Below are positions 25,978 through 38,372 of a stretch of 64,000 nt of DNA, one piece after another. Position 1 is the stretch's first letter; each line of letters opens with the position of its first letter. The stretch is from Neopestalotiopsis rosae. Its lineage: Eukaryota > Ascomycota > Sordariomycetes > Amphisphaeriales > Sporocadaceae. The translations under genes were made by a program, and so were the position numbers. The notes beneath the pieces are model-generated. The model was not told the DNA's origin and made no database searches. It saw only the letters and a program-made list of their open reading frames with translations. The stretch lies in the NCBI GenBank assembly GCA_023078685.1, contig JALGAS010000004.1, forward strand, positions 3,162,001 to 3,226,000. Direction: 5' to 3'.

Positions 25978-27194
25978 ATGCCGCCTGCCCGGCCTAAGCC
26001 AAGCGAAGTCGCTGCCGAAACAAAGAAGAATGAGATACCTATGATCAAGTCGGAATACTCACACATCTGGCCCTCTCATTCATACCTCTGGCACTCCCCA
26101 GCTACCCAGATTGAACTTCCACGGCAGCTTGCCATAAGACCAGCGCCGGAGTTTTGTATGTCCAGTATCCTTTGGCAGCTATCCGTCCTATACTGGCGCT
26201 CATTCACTAACTCGATGCAGCCGTTCATCATGCCGATCCTGTGGATTTCACTATCGCGTGGCAAAGAGCACATGAACAAAGTCCACCCCATATCCAATGT
26301 CGCATACCGTTTATTTGCGCTGCGAATGACAGAAGACCAGGGTACGGAATCTCTTGAGCACATAGTAGAAGACAGTGCAACAGAATAGAAGGAAGCTAAC
26401 GTCTTTGACTTCAGAGGGGATTGGGAGACTGGTGTAGTTGGTACGATGAATGCATACCGGTTTAAACGAAAGCGAATCACTAACTAGGACTAGGTTACGA
26501 GGAACGACTATGTCGTCGCAGCAACTTGTCGGCCACTCTTGCTACACCAGCGCCCGACTGGGGAGTCGCGACAAACTATCCAATTCCCAGCGAGGGTGGA
26601 ATCTTCTCACGGAATGTCGTCGTATTTCGGGGCCCCCACGACACTTATGAGAGGCTGCCGGAATGGCACGACCTGCCGGTGATATCTATCCCTGCCGCGC
26701 GGTGGCCGAAGCTTAGTCATGGAGGTACGAAGTATGCCTTTCCGCTGGAGAGGGAAATGGTTATGAACAAGATTCGCGCCGGCCTGCGCATCTGTGCCGG
26801 GGAGGGCTACGACATGGTGGTAATCATGGACTTTGGCCTGGGCAACAGCAACCGCAACCCGCCCCAAGAGATTGCCGAGATGTGGAGGGAGGTTTTCTTG
26901 TGGGACCCCGACCTACGTGGCCGGTTCTCGCGAGTCGCCTTTGTCTTTGAGGACCCTTACCAGAGCACGACCAAGCTCATACTCGACGACATTGCCAAGA
27001 AGAGCAAGAGCGGTTCGAGCTCCAAGAAGTCGAAATCCTCTTCTAGCTCCAAATCAAGCTCCAGCTCCAGCTCTGGCAGCCACTCGTCCCCTAGCGATTA
27101 CGATATCTTCGCAAGCGTCTTCTGCTTGCCAGCAGTGCAACACGAATTGTCCCGCACCGATCCTCGCATCTCTCTCTCAACGCTTGCATCTTAA
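25978..27194 (+). CDS. PARG-like (DUF2263/TIGR02452-type) protein with Ser/Lys tail
   Basis: The product resembles an ascomycete family that carries a divergent microbial-type poly(ADP-ribose) glycohydrolase fold (macrodomain-related). The enzymatic role is inferred from recalled family sequence, not from catalytic residues. Exons are 25978-26155, 26221-26341, 26415-26440 and 26488-27194, with introns of 65, 73 and 47 nt, giving 343 aa. The joins make sense: PEF-SVHHADPVDF, RRPG-GDWETG and VVG-LGYEERLCRRSNL. Recognisable blocks are ERLCRRSNLSATLATP, YPIPSEGGIFSRNVVVFRG, LPVISIPAARWPKL, GYDMVVIMDFGLG and SRVAFVFEDP. A lysine-serine tract (nt 26997-27084) follows the domain, and the last part reads SDYDIFASVFCLP. 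The third exon is only 26 nt. The canonical Asn-rich PARG entry motif is not visible, so activity is uncertain. Confidence 0.75.
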
Positions 27195-30100
27195 TTTGGA
27201 GGTTCTAACATTTGGTCATCTAGCCGGTGGCTCTGTTGTTGGCGGCGTTCAGGATTGGAGGTTGTTTGTGGTCTTCATTTGGCTCCATTTCATGTCACTT
27301 GTATCTATCCCATATGCACCATTCTACAATATGGGTGTCAAGTGAGGGATATATTATGCAATATCATGTAACAGACCCTAATAAAGTAATCTTTCAATGA
27401 TCACACACACTTAACAGAATCTGGTTCAGGGGTGTTCTTGTGTATGGATGTAGGGGACATCCTCCACCACTATCCCCTCCATCTTCGAGATACCTATGCC
27501 TGAGCCATTACTTTTGTGCTTGTGAAGTTTATTCAGTGCAACGGTCGGAGTTACCAAATGTAGTATCACTAAAAGACTAAGCCCTGCGTAAAAACTTCGA
27601 ACTACTATTAGCGGAAGACTGATCAACTCACTCTAATATGGTATAAAGTTGAGGCGATACAAAGGCGCCAGTGAGAGTCCTTCATTTAGAGGTTCGGAGC
27701 CCTACAAAGTTTGTTTGTCGTCCCCCCATTCGTCTTATGCATGCCAGCACAACTCGATTGTGCGGGTCCACGATAGTGGATGGTGGTTACACGCTGCCTT
27801 ATTTCGAGTCAAGATTTATCCAAATCCCAACCATTCCCGCACAATTATGGTCTGGTATGTCTCAGTAGGCTATCTGGGCAGACATTCACAAATAATTGTG
27901 AATAATCGACCATTAACTAGCACGAGTCATTGGAGAATGGACGACAGCGAAAACAAGGTTTGTGAAGTTGCCAGGATGTGAAGCACGGGGGCCAACCCGA
28001 AGCGGCACATCCCTCCCGTCAGTTTCCCGTGAGATTCTGGGCATGGGGTAATCGAGCCTTCGATACGTACATAATAAGGGTTGGTTGCACGAAAGTCCTT
28101 TTGATCAGTCCCGTCGAATCCGACTCTTTCTCCCCCGAAACACAACACTCTACGACCATTCTTCAGCTCCAGCTGCACCTCTTGGGAAAAAAGGCGCATC
28201 GAAAAGATGAACCTCACGGGCCATGACCAATTTTCGACCATTAGATGGCGACACTGATACAGAATCTCAGTGTGACATGGCACTGCAGTGTAACGGCTTT
28301 CTTGCAGATTATCCGCCGGACGAATCGCCTTGGGAGAAAGACGACAGCAAAGCTTTCGAGCCTGCACTCACCTGCTTTGCCAACGCAGCGACAACCAAGA
28401 TACCACCACCATTGAAGGGAGAAACCTTTAAGATCGATCGAGAAAAGAAGATACCGGTTTCAACTATCAGGTGCTCGCCCTATCCTGCAAGCCAAGCGCC
28501 TCAAAGCGGATGCATGCATCCCAAAGATACCCTTTATGATCAATCTGCACACGGCCGAGCTATAATCTGATTGATACGATGGGTCATCTCCGGTCTCTAG
28601 AAAACTGCAAGTTGCCTCTTCTGTCCCATCCTGATACAGAGATCCTGCAATCGCTATGTCGAGCTGCAACCTAGACACCCACCCATTCACACCCAGGTCT
28701 GCCGCGAACGGCGACGGGCCAGTATCGATCCAGCGCAACCACATCACCGCCACTTAGACGACGCGAGACATCGGCCGAAGCATCCGCGGACTGAAGAAAA
28801 AAAAAGATGTTCCGTGGAGAAGTTGCTGCTATGAGGGTCGTTGACTGTCTTAGATCGCGATATTAGCCGCCGTCCAGCTTTTTCTCCACTCCCATCAATT
28901 TCGGACGGACGCAAAGCAAGAAGGCAAGCTGAACTGACATCTAACGTATCAACATTTGACGCGAACTACCCCGATAACACCCCCCGGTGGTCTCTCTGTT
29001 GGACCAATCGCTCCCAAGCGCGAAGCAGCGAATCGAAAACGGCTACAACAACTCGAATCAAATTAGGCATGCGACGCCCGTGCGCATATTGACAGGTTGG
29101 AAAATGAGGAAGAGGAGGAGGAGGAGGAGGTTGCGCCCCAAGCTTCGCTACGGCCGAGGGTGCATAAGCTCGGAGGATCAAAAAGAACATCAGCCCTCTC
29201 TGGCTACACCAAAGGTCGCACAGACGGCACTGCGTGTCTCGGGCCCCGTATAGATTTCGATCATTCTTCTTCCAAGCTACACCGCATTCGCTCCAAAAAG
29301 GCAAGAGTCTATCTCTGCCTGGTTACAGGGTAAGGACACCAAGTTTGTGCGACGAAAAGAAACGTGGGATAGATTGGTGATGCCCAGGCCGTAAGTCATG
29401 CAGAAGGCTGAGACCGTTGCAGCGGTTTGACTGTAGAAGATCAATCGGGGGTAAGGTGATTGGATCGCGCTCCCATAGTAGTGACTAGATCCTTCCAAGA
29501 AATCCGGCATATCTGGACCGGTATGCATCTCTATACTTGCTCGTAGGTACAGAACAAGCTCGACCGTCCGAATTACTTTGCGTCCTGGTTGGCAGCTGCT
29601 TCGAGGGCGCTCCTGCAGACCGCTCCTCATTATGTAAAGTGGGCAAAGGCACATTCTGGCATGCTTCTACAACTATTGCGTACTCGTGAGTTCTGTACAC
29701 TTCAGGCCGCAGGATAAGAATGCCGCAAAATTGGAATGACAGCACCTCACTCAAAGTCAGTTTACTTGTATGCAATAAGAAGCCAATGTGATCACATTTG
29801 CGCGCCGTCTATCTGCATTGTTACTTGAATCGGTGAATGCACTGTACGATATCGAAGTAAAGTTGCTGTGGATGTCGATCTCGTCATGCGTCTGGAGTTG
29901 GTTTATTGATCTAGTGATATTCTGCACGGAGATGCGCTTCTCTCACTTCTATCTATCTACTATGTATCGACTTGTATGTCTATCGAATTGACTATTCTAT
30001 AGTCGTGTAAGGTCTCTCTATATCAAGTCCACTTGTGTTCACCGTATGTAGGTACTATCTCGAGCAACTTTGTAGTAGTCTAGTATTGCATCGGCGACAT

Positions 30101-33100
30101 CTAACAATGGAACTTTCCTCATATAGTGTTAGGATGTTCATAAAATCGGCTCCGTGACGAAAGTAAGATCGTATCTGAATCCAGCAATGTGCCTCAGAAC
30201 CAATGATGTTGGACACTCAGTTCACGTGGGAAAGAGAAAGTGAAAACATTTCGGCGCGAGTCGCAATGTACTCTCATGTTGCCAAGTTCTTTTTCGGAGG
30301 GAAAGGTCATCAGAAGAAGACAATCATGATCCAAATGGCATGAGCTTACACGAGGCTCATACAGCTGTTTGCTGATGTGATGACCAGATGCTTGCAACAG
30401 CGTTCCTCTCGTCCCCGTGCCTCCCTACTAGAAGGCTGGCTAGGATTTAACGATGACTTTTCCGCCACCGGCCATCCCTGCCTGAGGATGATGCTTGAAT
30501 CGGCCAGTAAGTTTCTCAAAGGAACGTCGATTGCTCATGCAGAGAACAAACAGCAACACTACCGTGCATACGTGCTTACCATACTTCACTCGCTCCAGCG
30601 AACAGGGAGACTCGCCAACAACGCGGTACCAACACCCAGCCACGCGGTCTCGTCGCATAGGTTGACCGTTGCTCATCATGCAGTACAACCGTTCCACTAC
30701 GTGACGAAGTGTCCCTGAGAAAGGACCCTGGAAATGCTGAGCGACTGCCACATAGCCCTGTTGATGGAACGCTGCTGTCTTACGCTGTACCAGCTGTCAC
30801 ATCAAGCTTTGTGGGCAAACAAGGCGGCGACTAGTATGCACAGCGCATTCTCCAAGTGCGTGACTTGGGGACATCACGCGTCTATCCATACAATTCGCGC
30901 GCACATACATTGACAAGAGCTGCAATCCCCCAAAAGAACAAAACGAAAACAAAAGCCTCGACAAGATAGGTAGTTGCAAGCAATGGCATGAGCACTATCT
31001 AATTGTCAATGATGGGACTTTTCCAGTCACGCAGTTTGTTGAAAGCGTTCAATGACAGTATGTCACACCAACGCTGGAGACTCCTCCGGCTTTGAGAACA
31101 ACATCATCATAGGAAGATACATAAAAGTTATAGTTCAAAGACATCCATATGTTCACTCTGGTATCTCCAGTATAATCCTTTGTCGAGTTGTTGATCTGCG
31201 GCTGGTCTAGAATTCCGTGCTTACTTTGAGTCTCTACTCCCTGTCTCTTGGAATTCGGAAGTGGCTGGTCGAGTCCTGTTAGCAACGACTTCGTGACATC
31301 GAGTATACCAAATAACTGGCCTCGGATCGGCTTTCGAGCTCTCGATCCTGATTACTGAACAATATTCACAACATTGGCCTTGCTTAGTACTTTGTATTTG
31401 CTGGACTTAAGTTTGGTGCTCTACCAGATGCAAGAATCATGCCATAATCTCGACAGCTAGTTCTGAGCAATCACTGCAGTATCATCGACTCTGGCCTTGA
31501 TTTAGGTATACAGTGAAGAGTTTCATTGGTGCTCTGGTACTTTGTCCTTGACCAATTCCTACCAACTGGCGAAACGTGCAGGCCGATATCACACCGGTCC
31601 AAACACTCGATCGGATTGTGATTCATTCACTGGCCCATCATGTATGAACCATCATTAAGAGCTCACAACATTGGATTAATTAAACCAAATTCCCCTTTTG
31701 TGCATATTCATCGAGCAAAGCAAACTTCGACAAGACTCCAAGAGGGGCTTGGTGGGTGGCTCGGGGGGTTCCAAGAGTCGACCGCCCGCGTCTTGTTCGG
31801 CGAAAAGCTAAAACGCAACCGCTGAATCCCTCGAGACATATGCACCCTAACAAAAATACTACAGGGTAGAATGCATGTAAAACAAAATTAGGCAAGCTAA
31901 GCGACTGCCGGGTCGGGACGCCTCACACGGGATCTGGTAGCGGGATTGTGGTTTGCAACGGACCCAACCCTGTTCGACCACATTGCGTGGACGAAGATCT
32001 TGGGGGCTCTGTTCACATGGCTGCGATCATTCCACTCCCTAATAACGCTGTTGAGGACAGTGAAAGACCCCTAGAACTGGTGTTCCAAGACCCCTAATGA
32101 TGGAGGTTAGTTGCCTGCCCGGCCGTAGATGGAATATGCTAAACAAGAACACTCGACTATGCCCAGCCTCGAAAGAATGGGTCCCCGATCCTTCAGCGTG
32201 AATCCTGATGATAAGATCACCGGGGGCTCTTGTGATTGCATCCTTCAGTATCCAACCGAAGCCAGTGATAAGTTCTTTGCGTCTAGAAAGCTGCGCCTCT
32301 GTGTGAAAGTACATTGCGTCAAGAATTTCTCCGCAACGGCATTGGCTCGCAAGTTACCACCTTCCAACTCTTGTCGTACTCTGGGATCATTGATTCCCAA
32401 GGACCAGATATGTGGTTATTCCCGTCCGCGTCAAGGAGCTCTCTCCTCGCTCTGTGCTCCCCCGGAACATATTTCCGGCGCGTAAGTGACCTTGTCGCAG
32501 CCGCCCATTCTCGGCGTCCAAGACCCTCCACGTGTGTCGCACTGTACGAGGAAAACACACCGGTTTTGCCAAAGCGAGGTGGTTTGGAACCGTTCTACCA
32601 TGGTTCATGAAGCAGGGCTGTCCTTGCGATCCGGCTTCGTGGTGGAGTCGTTGAGACCCAGAGCAACGAAATTGGTATAACGCGAACCATGTTTGCTGCG
32701 CCGAGCTGATGATACAGCAAGTCTGCGGCATTCTAATGGATGAAGTCTGAGCATAGATTCGTATGTCGGGAAGCTGGCAACATCATTAGGCAAGATGCTC
32801 CCCATTGGCGCATTTTCCTGCTGGGAAGCTGTAATGTAAATACCTTCATCTGAGCGCTCATAGTGGAGACGTGTTAGTCGTCGCAATAGTCTCATTCCAC
32901 GATAGCCAGGACCCGGTTCCATGGAGAACTGCTCGCTCCACGCTCCACACTCCACATCATGATTTCGTCTTCGAAGAGACAGACCCGCAAACCCGTGGGA
33001 ACGGAGTTTCCTATCCTAGGTACGGTTTTGTGGCTAGAGTCTAGAGCCCCTGCTCAGCGTTGCGAAGAAGTCGTCGTGCAACCCTCAAACCCTTCGACTC

Positions 33101-34830
33101 TTCTCCAATCAGACAAAGAACGACTAATAGTACTCTTGGTAATATCCAGGATAACAGCCTAGCACAGACATTAGACGATCCGGCAGCTGGTAGAGTTCCT
33201 ATTGGACTTGGAAACGTACTTTGCTCCGGAAGTGCTGGACGGGACTTCCGCTCGCGTCAGAATCATAATGCTGGTAGCTGTCTCTTGACTTCGGAACCAA
33301 CATCCAGCATCCGGCAGTGGATCGATCCTTAGAAAGGACGATGACAGGAAGACTTGACTGGCGATCGTGCGATACGAGTGCTTCAGAGTGCCACGATTAT
33401 TCATCTCGTGATCGCCGAACCCATGCCATTCGGGGAATGGCACCCTGCAGTGCCATGATAGACCCCAGTACTTGCCTTGTATGCAAGTCAGTGACGACAC
33501 GCGCAGGGGAAAACGCTCAAGGGTGATTCCAAGTGCAGGATCGTGGAGAGATCCTGCGATGTGCGAGGCTTGCGTTCAGGGCACTGAGATGGAGCTATTT
33601 GATAATGACACGGAAACTCCCGTCATACAAGTGGTGTAAGAAGTAGTGTACTCCGATGCTCCAATACACGAATGTATCGCTAAAGACGCAAAAGAGTCCT
33701 TTGTATTTCTCGTTGTCAGGCACTATCTAATATCTCGTGACTGTAGTGGATTTGGTTGACTCAATTTCACCCTGGCAAGAAAAAGCTGAAGAGGAATATG
33801 GATCTAATCGCCTATACTTGCACCGCGATGGCGTTAATGTCGTTTCGCATGTACTGCGAAGCTGTCTCTGCAGCATGGATAGCCCATTACCGCCCCTTCT
33901 GAACCCCCTCTTTTCCAGCCATCGATTCATTCACTGACTGAAAAATTACCATTGGAGTTTTCATTCCAAAAGCAAGTTGTCTTGAAATCTTCATTCCGGA
34001 TACGTATGATTCGTCGGACCGCAACTGCCGATGAGAAACCTGAACTCTCGGGCCATGCGGCATGCATCATCCCTGAACACGAAGCGGCCCGAACAGAATT
34101 TTAAGCCTCAACCGCGACGAACTAGTGATCTCGGGAAGCCCTACTTGATCTTAACAGGCGCGTGATAGGCGAGACATTCTCATCATGGACGTGGGAGCAA
34201 TATTGTCTTGACATCCTGTGACGAGCAACGAGCATGCCCAACATTCCACGGATAGCAGTATCCGATAAGACGGGTGAGAGTGGCCTTTGACATGCTAAGC
34301 AAGACGTCCATCAAGGGCTTGGTTCCAAATAGACTCAGTGTCATCAACCACCTACTTTTCCTAGCGAGGCAACTCAAGCAGATAGCCATAGCTCTTGGCG
34401 AATGCAATGAGTATTACTTTTTATGTTGTGGAAACATGGAAGGTTCCTCCCGTCAGAGCTAGATAGAATGCGCTCAAACCCAAAATCCTTGAGTCTGAAT
34501 AAGGGCAGTTGGTCTCGTGGTAAACATTGCAAATGGGAGCTAATGCTTATACACATCAGCGGAGAGGAACGGTCGTGCTAGGAAGTTGAGAAGCTTGACA
34601 GGTTTAGCACATTCAGGCGTGATGCCGAATACAAATTTCAAAAATTCATTTGCGTCGTTATTATCGACATATTTATTCATTGGCTTGAAAATAGGATCGT
34701 TTTGCCCTGAGCTAGATGATATGGGGTAAGCGATTCGCTTCGATTTTGAAACCCCGCGATGTGTCGTGGAGTCTGTGAGTCTCATCACCCAAAAGCAAAG
34801 CCCGCACAAGCCGAACTGTAAGACTTCTCT
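27195..34830. other. 7.6-kb region without supportable genes
   Basis: Open frames on both strands (for example 27927-28367 minus, 29277-29654 minus, 32129-32485 plus, 33171-33500 minus) contain no recognisable domains and overlap each other in conflicting frames. A GAG/GGA microsatellite lies at 29106-29130. The right end is the 3' flank of SEC24. No transposon ORF, terminal repeat or tRNA was seen. Confidence 0.45.
29106..29130. repeat. GAG/GGA microsatellite
   Basis: A run of purine triplets (GAGGAA followed by repeated GAG). It would encode a Glu-rich stretch in one frame but lies in no credible gene. Confidence 0.8.
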
Positions 34831-37800
34831 TTACCAATAGGCAGGTCGAAGTCCGCTGAAGTTGCCCAACGTACTGGCGAGGTTCTCGTCACCATCCTTT
34901 TTCCGATGACCGGCAAGCTGATAAATATTCAAGTTAGTCTTTCCGAGCGCAAAATACAATGGATTTATTGTCGAACGGCCGATGGCGGAACGCGACTTAC
35001 CTCGAGTTGCACACCCTTATGTAATGATACGAGCCAGTCGACGTAGCTCTGAGCTTCGTTGTTCCGATCCTCGACCAGCATTCTCGCAAACTCGAACTCG
35101 GCTCCGTCGATACCTTGACGAGCCAATTGGATTGTCAGAGCCTTGGAGCCACGAAGCGTTTTCAGAAACTCGATAATGTTTCGGACTTGGGCATTCAGAT
35201 GAGTATCCAGTAGCGGCAGGCTCGAGCTATACGGGTCCAGAGCCTTGAGACTGTCTTTGCCCTCACCAAAGAGGTCGGCCAAGAGATTGGGCGATGTTTG
35301 GCTATGGAACCAAATGAGACACTGCTGGCCATTATCGACAAGATACACACCACCGGGCTCAACGCGCGAAAATGATGCACGGAGACTTGGTGGCACCTTG
35401 AGGTGACCATTCTCATCCGGAAAACCGTCCTCAGCAGTGAGATTATGTATCGGGATCATGCGTGGATACAAGTAGACACTGAGCTCACCAGCACCCATGG
35501 TTCTGACCATGCGCATCTCATGTATCCTGCGATCTGAGCTCTCATTCCCGCCCTTGAATGCACGGCATTTTAGAAGACCGAGCATGTACATAGAGAACTC
35601 TTTGAGTCTCTCGGGCATAATCAGCTGGCCCGGAGGGTGTGATGATGTCGTCAAATTCTTCCTGTAGTTGGCCAGTACATCAATAGTTCTCTCCGTAAGG
35701 AGCTGCCGAGTCTCTTTCAGTGTTGCCGAGGTTGTTGCAAGCTTAGTGGCGGCTTCCTTTGCTAGGATCGATACAACAGCATCTTGATCAATCATCTTGA
35801 CACATTCTCTAGTCACCTCGCTGACACTGGCAATAATGTTGCAGCACCGGACGCGCCGTTGACCTGAAGCTGTCGTATACAGAAGCGCAGACTGGAAATG
35901 GGCGTCCAGCTTGGCATCGAGCTTGCCATCATATCCAAAAGTCACTCCGATGGCCTTGTCGGCGTCAATGACTCCAATCTCGAGATCCGCACCAAAGGTG
36001 TGTTGCTGCAAATTCATTAGACCAGGTTCCAAGTACGTATCACTCAAGTAGCCAAACTTACGAGGAATGAACCATGATAGTCCTTGATTTGAAGACCATT
36101 GGAGCACCGAACCTTCATCAGCGCCTGGTATCCAGTCTCTCTTGTCACCGTGTGCTTGATCTCAAGCGAGAGTTTAGCATTGTCTCGGCCCGCCACGAAG
36201 TTGGGATAGTAGAATGTTTCTCCACCGGTCAAGGAAGCGACGTGCCCAATGGTTGCAATATCAAGATAGCCACCAGATGGTGCAGCGAGGAAGAAGTCGA
36301 CACCAATTCCTGAAGCCACCATTCTTTCGGCGGTTTTCTTCCAGCCAGGATGCTCGGCCGTGTACAGCTTCTTGTCTAGCTCTCCGCCCGGGTGCTTGCC
36401 ATCATCGCGCATAAAGAGTCGGCCAGGACCCCACGTCGGAAGTGCTGATAAAGAGCAGATGACCTTGCCGCCAGTTTTCTCAAGAGCGGCGATGGCTGAG
36501 TTGAGGGTAGGCAGTAGGGCGGGTTCTGGGTTCTTGACGCTGGAAAACAGGGTGGGCAATCTGGTGAGCAAGGATGTGATGACTGCTCTGGACTCCACGG
36601 GATCAACGAAGAGGCCGTCGCTGAGGGGCACAAAGGGGTCTTCCACATCTGGCATGACCATCATCTGAGGCTGTTCTAATGATGCCTGTTGTTTGATTAA
36701 TAGTTGTCTAATCATCGAAGCAATATCAAGACTTACATGGCAGCTGTAAAAGTGAATTTCCTTGTCATAGGTCACGAAGCCTACTTTGGCGCCCTGGGGC
36801 AACACCCGTTTTGGCTCTCCATTTTCATCTACCTCATCTTCACCTGCATACAGCGAGGACAAAATACCTTCACAGAAAGCTTCAAGGAAGCCCTTGTTGA
36901 AAGCTTCTTGGGTGACATCGATCAAAAAGAGCCAATTGAGACCAACAGGCTCCTTGGTCCAGTACTCTTTCGGAACCGTGAACTCGACTGTGCCACGACA
37001 CAATTCAGGGCGCTGGTCTCTGTCCACTCTTACGCCTTGGGGCGTAGTGGCACAGAAATATTCCGATGGTGTGTCATTGGGGTACGTGCAGAGATTGCAC
37101 ACGAACTTTCCGCCACCATTTCTGAACACCATGAAAGGATTGATCTGTTCACGAGTTGTTAGTCTTGTTTACCTCTTATTTGCAGGATTGTGTCCGGAAA
37201 GCGGGGCCGCCATCGTCATCATCAGAATGGCCAAGTATGACCCTTTTCGGGAGCTGCTTTTTCGGAGATTTTCAAATTCAGCGAAGATAGGACTCACGCT
37301 GCGGGGTCTAATTAGCATTTACCAAAAGATAGATCTACGGGGTATCTTAAGCGGACTAAACATGAACATGTTTGCTTGAGATCCAGCTGGTGGATCTCAA
37401 GCCAAGCCAGTTCCTGGAAGAGAGTGACACTTACTAGGCTCTACATCTCCTGCATCTTGGCGGACCAACGTCACCAAAGTCTAATACGGGTACTTCGAGT
37501 TCGCCCGGCTGGAGTTTCGCCAAAGGCTGAACAAGCATACCAAGGGGCAGACCAGTAGTTTTCAACCCTTCCGCCGTCGCAGGAATATTATTCATGGTCA
37601 GCCTGGTGAACTGAGGGGCAGAGTTGCCCTGATCATAAGAGACAAATGATGTCGCGGCGGGAGGCGGCACATGACGCTCGAATGTAGGATACGTGTTGTT
37701 CAGGTAGAACTGCTGGGGCACGTCTCGCGAAACGGGCACGCTGGGAATATCGTCGGGCGATACCTGACCGGCGGCAGACGCTGGAACAAATGCAGACTGA

Positions 37801-38372
37801 GGACCGGCGTCGGCAGCTCCGTTCCTGGCAGCAAACTCGGCGGGAGAGGCGAGCGCAGGGTTGAATGGCTGGTTGGAGGGCGCTGGGAATTGGTTCGCGA
37901 ATTGGCTCGGGGTGCCTGGCTGTCCTAGGAACTGACCACCTGCTTGAACTGACGGGTCGGCATTGAGGAATGCAGTCTGCGACGTGCCGGCAGGTGGTAT
38001 TCCATTGAATGGCTGTGAAGAGCCAGCGGCTTCAACGCTATGGAAGGCATGCCTGTCCTTCTTCTTCTTCCTCGCTCCGTGTTGCGCTGCGTCCGCAATA
38101 CCCAAGCCAGCCATCTGAGAAGTCAGGTCCGCCTGCCCAGCGTATTGGTCTTGACCCTGCGGCGCTCCGTATCCCGGCGCACCACCTGGGGAGGGAGCAC
38201 CATAGTATTGCTGCTGGGCCTGAGGCGAAGGCGATCCGAATTGTTGCTGATACTGCTGCTGGGCGACATTTGGTGCGAACTGGGGCGGCGCGGGCTGACT
38301 GGTTCTGTTCGGATCGTTGGGATCGAGCTGTTCGCCTTGGCCGAGCGAGTGGTACATGCTGTAGTCGGCCAT
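34831..38372 (-). CDS. SEC24: SEC24, COPII coat cargo-binding subunit
   Basis: Sec24 pairs with Sec23 in the inner COPII coat and selects cargo for vesicles leaving the endoplasmic reticulum. Exons are 38372-37435, 37298 (one nucleotide), 37144-36737, 36685-36062, 36005-35001 and 34917-34831, giving 1020 aa; each of the last four exons is a multiple of three. Residues 1-200 are Gln/Pro/Gly-rich (QQYQQQF, QAQQQYYGAPSPGG). The zinc finger is at about 305-340, with CRRC and CNLC as Cys pairs. The trunk contains LNWLFLIDVTQEAFNKGF, the beta-sandwich block contains QHTFGADLEIGVIDADKAIG, and the gelsolin-like end contains YLVDNGQQCLIWFH. The last exon (QLE-LAGHRKKDGDEN) ends PAYW. The 51-nt intron at 36736-36686 is in frame without a stop. 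Introns are 136, 153, 51, 56 and 83 nt. Confidence 0.96.
37298..37298 (-). other. SEC24: Predicted one-nucleotide exon of SEC24
   Basis: On the minus strand the sequence reads acceptor CCGCAG, then a single C, then donor GTGAGT. The preceding exon ends GCC TA before GTAAGT (donor at 37434). The next exon begins ATC AAT CCT after GAACAG (acceptor at 37145). TA + C + ATC gives Tyr-Ile, restoring the conserved CRAYINPFMVF segment. Intron 1 (37434-37299, 136 nt) has TGCTAATT before its acceptor, and intron 2 (37297-37145, 153 nt) has ACTAAC. Direct joining would read TA-A, a stop. The splice signals are seen; the splicing itself is inferred. Confidence 0.85.

Noticed and set aside
27426..27626. 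Minus-strand frame with a hydrophobic, signal-like start, and a clean GTGAGT...CGCAG intron just upstream
   Set aside because: The intron looks real, but no upstream exon joins to it in a frame without a stop, so no gene could be built.
36686..37132. Reading SEC24 as separate genes (one on each side of the 290-nt gap)
   Set aside because: The zinc-finger Cys pairs lie on both sides of the gap and the 1-nt exon solution restores one conserved protein, so a split is unnecessary.
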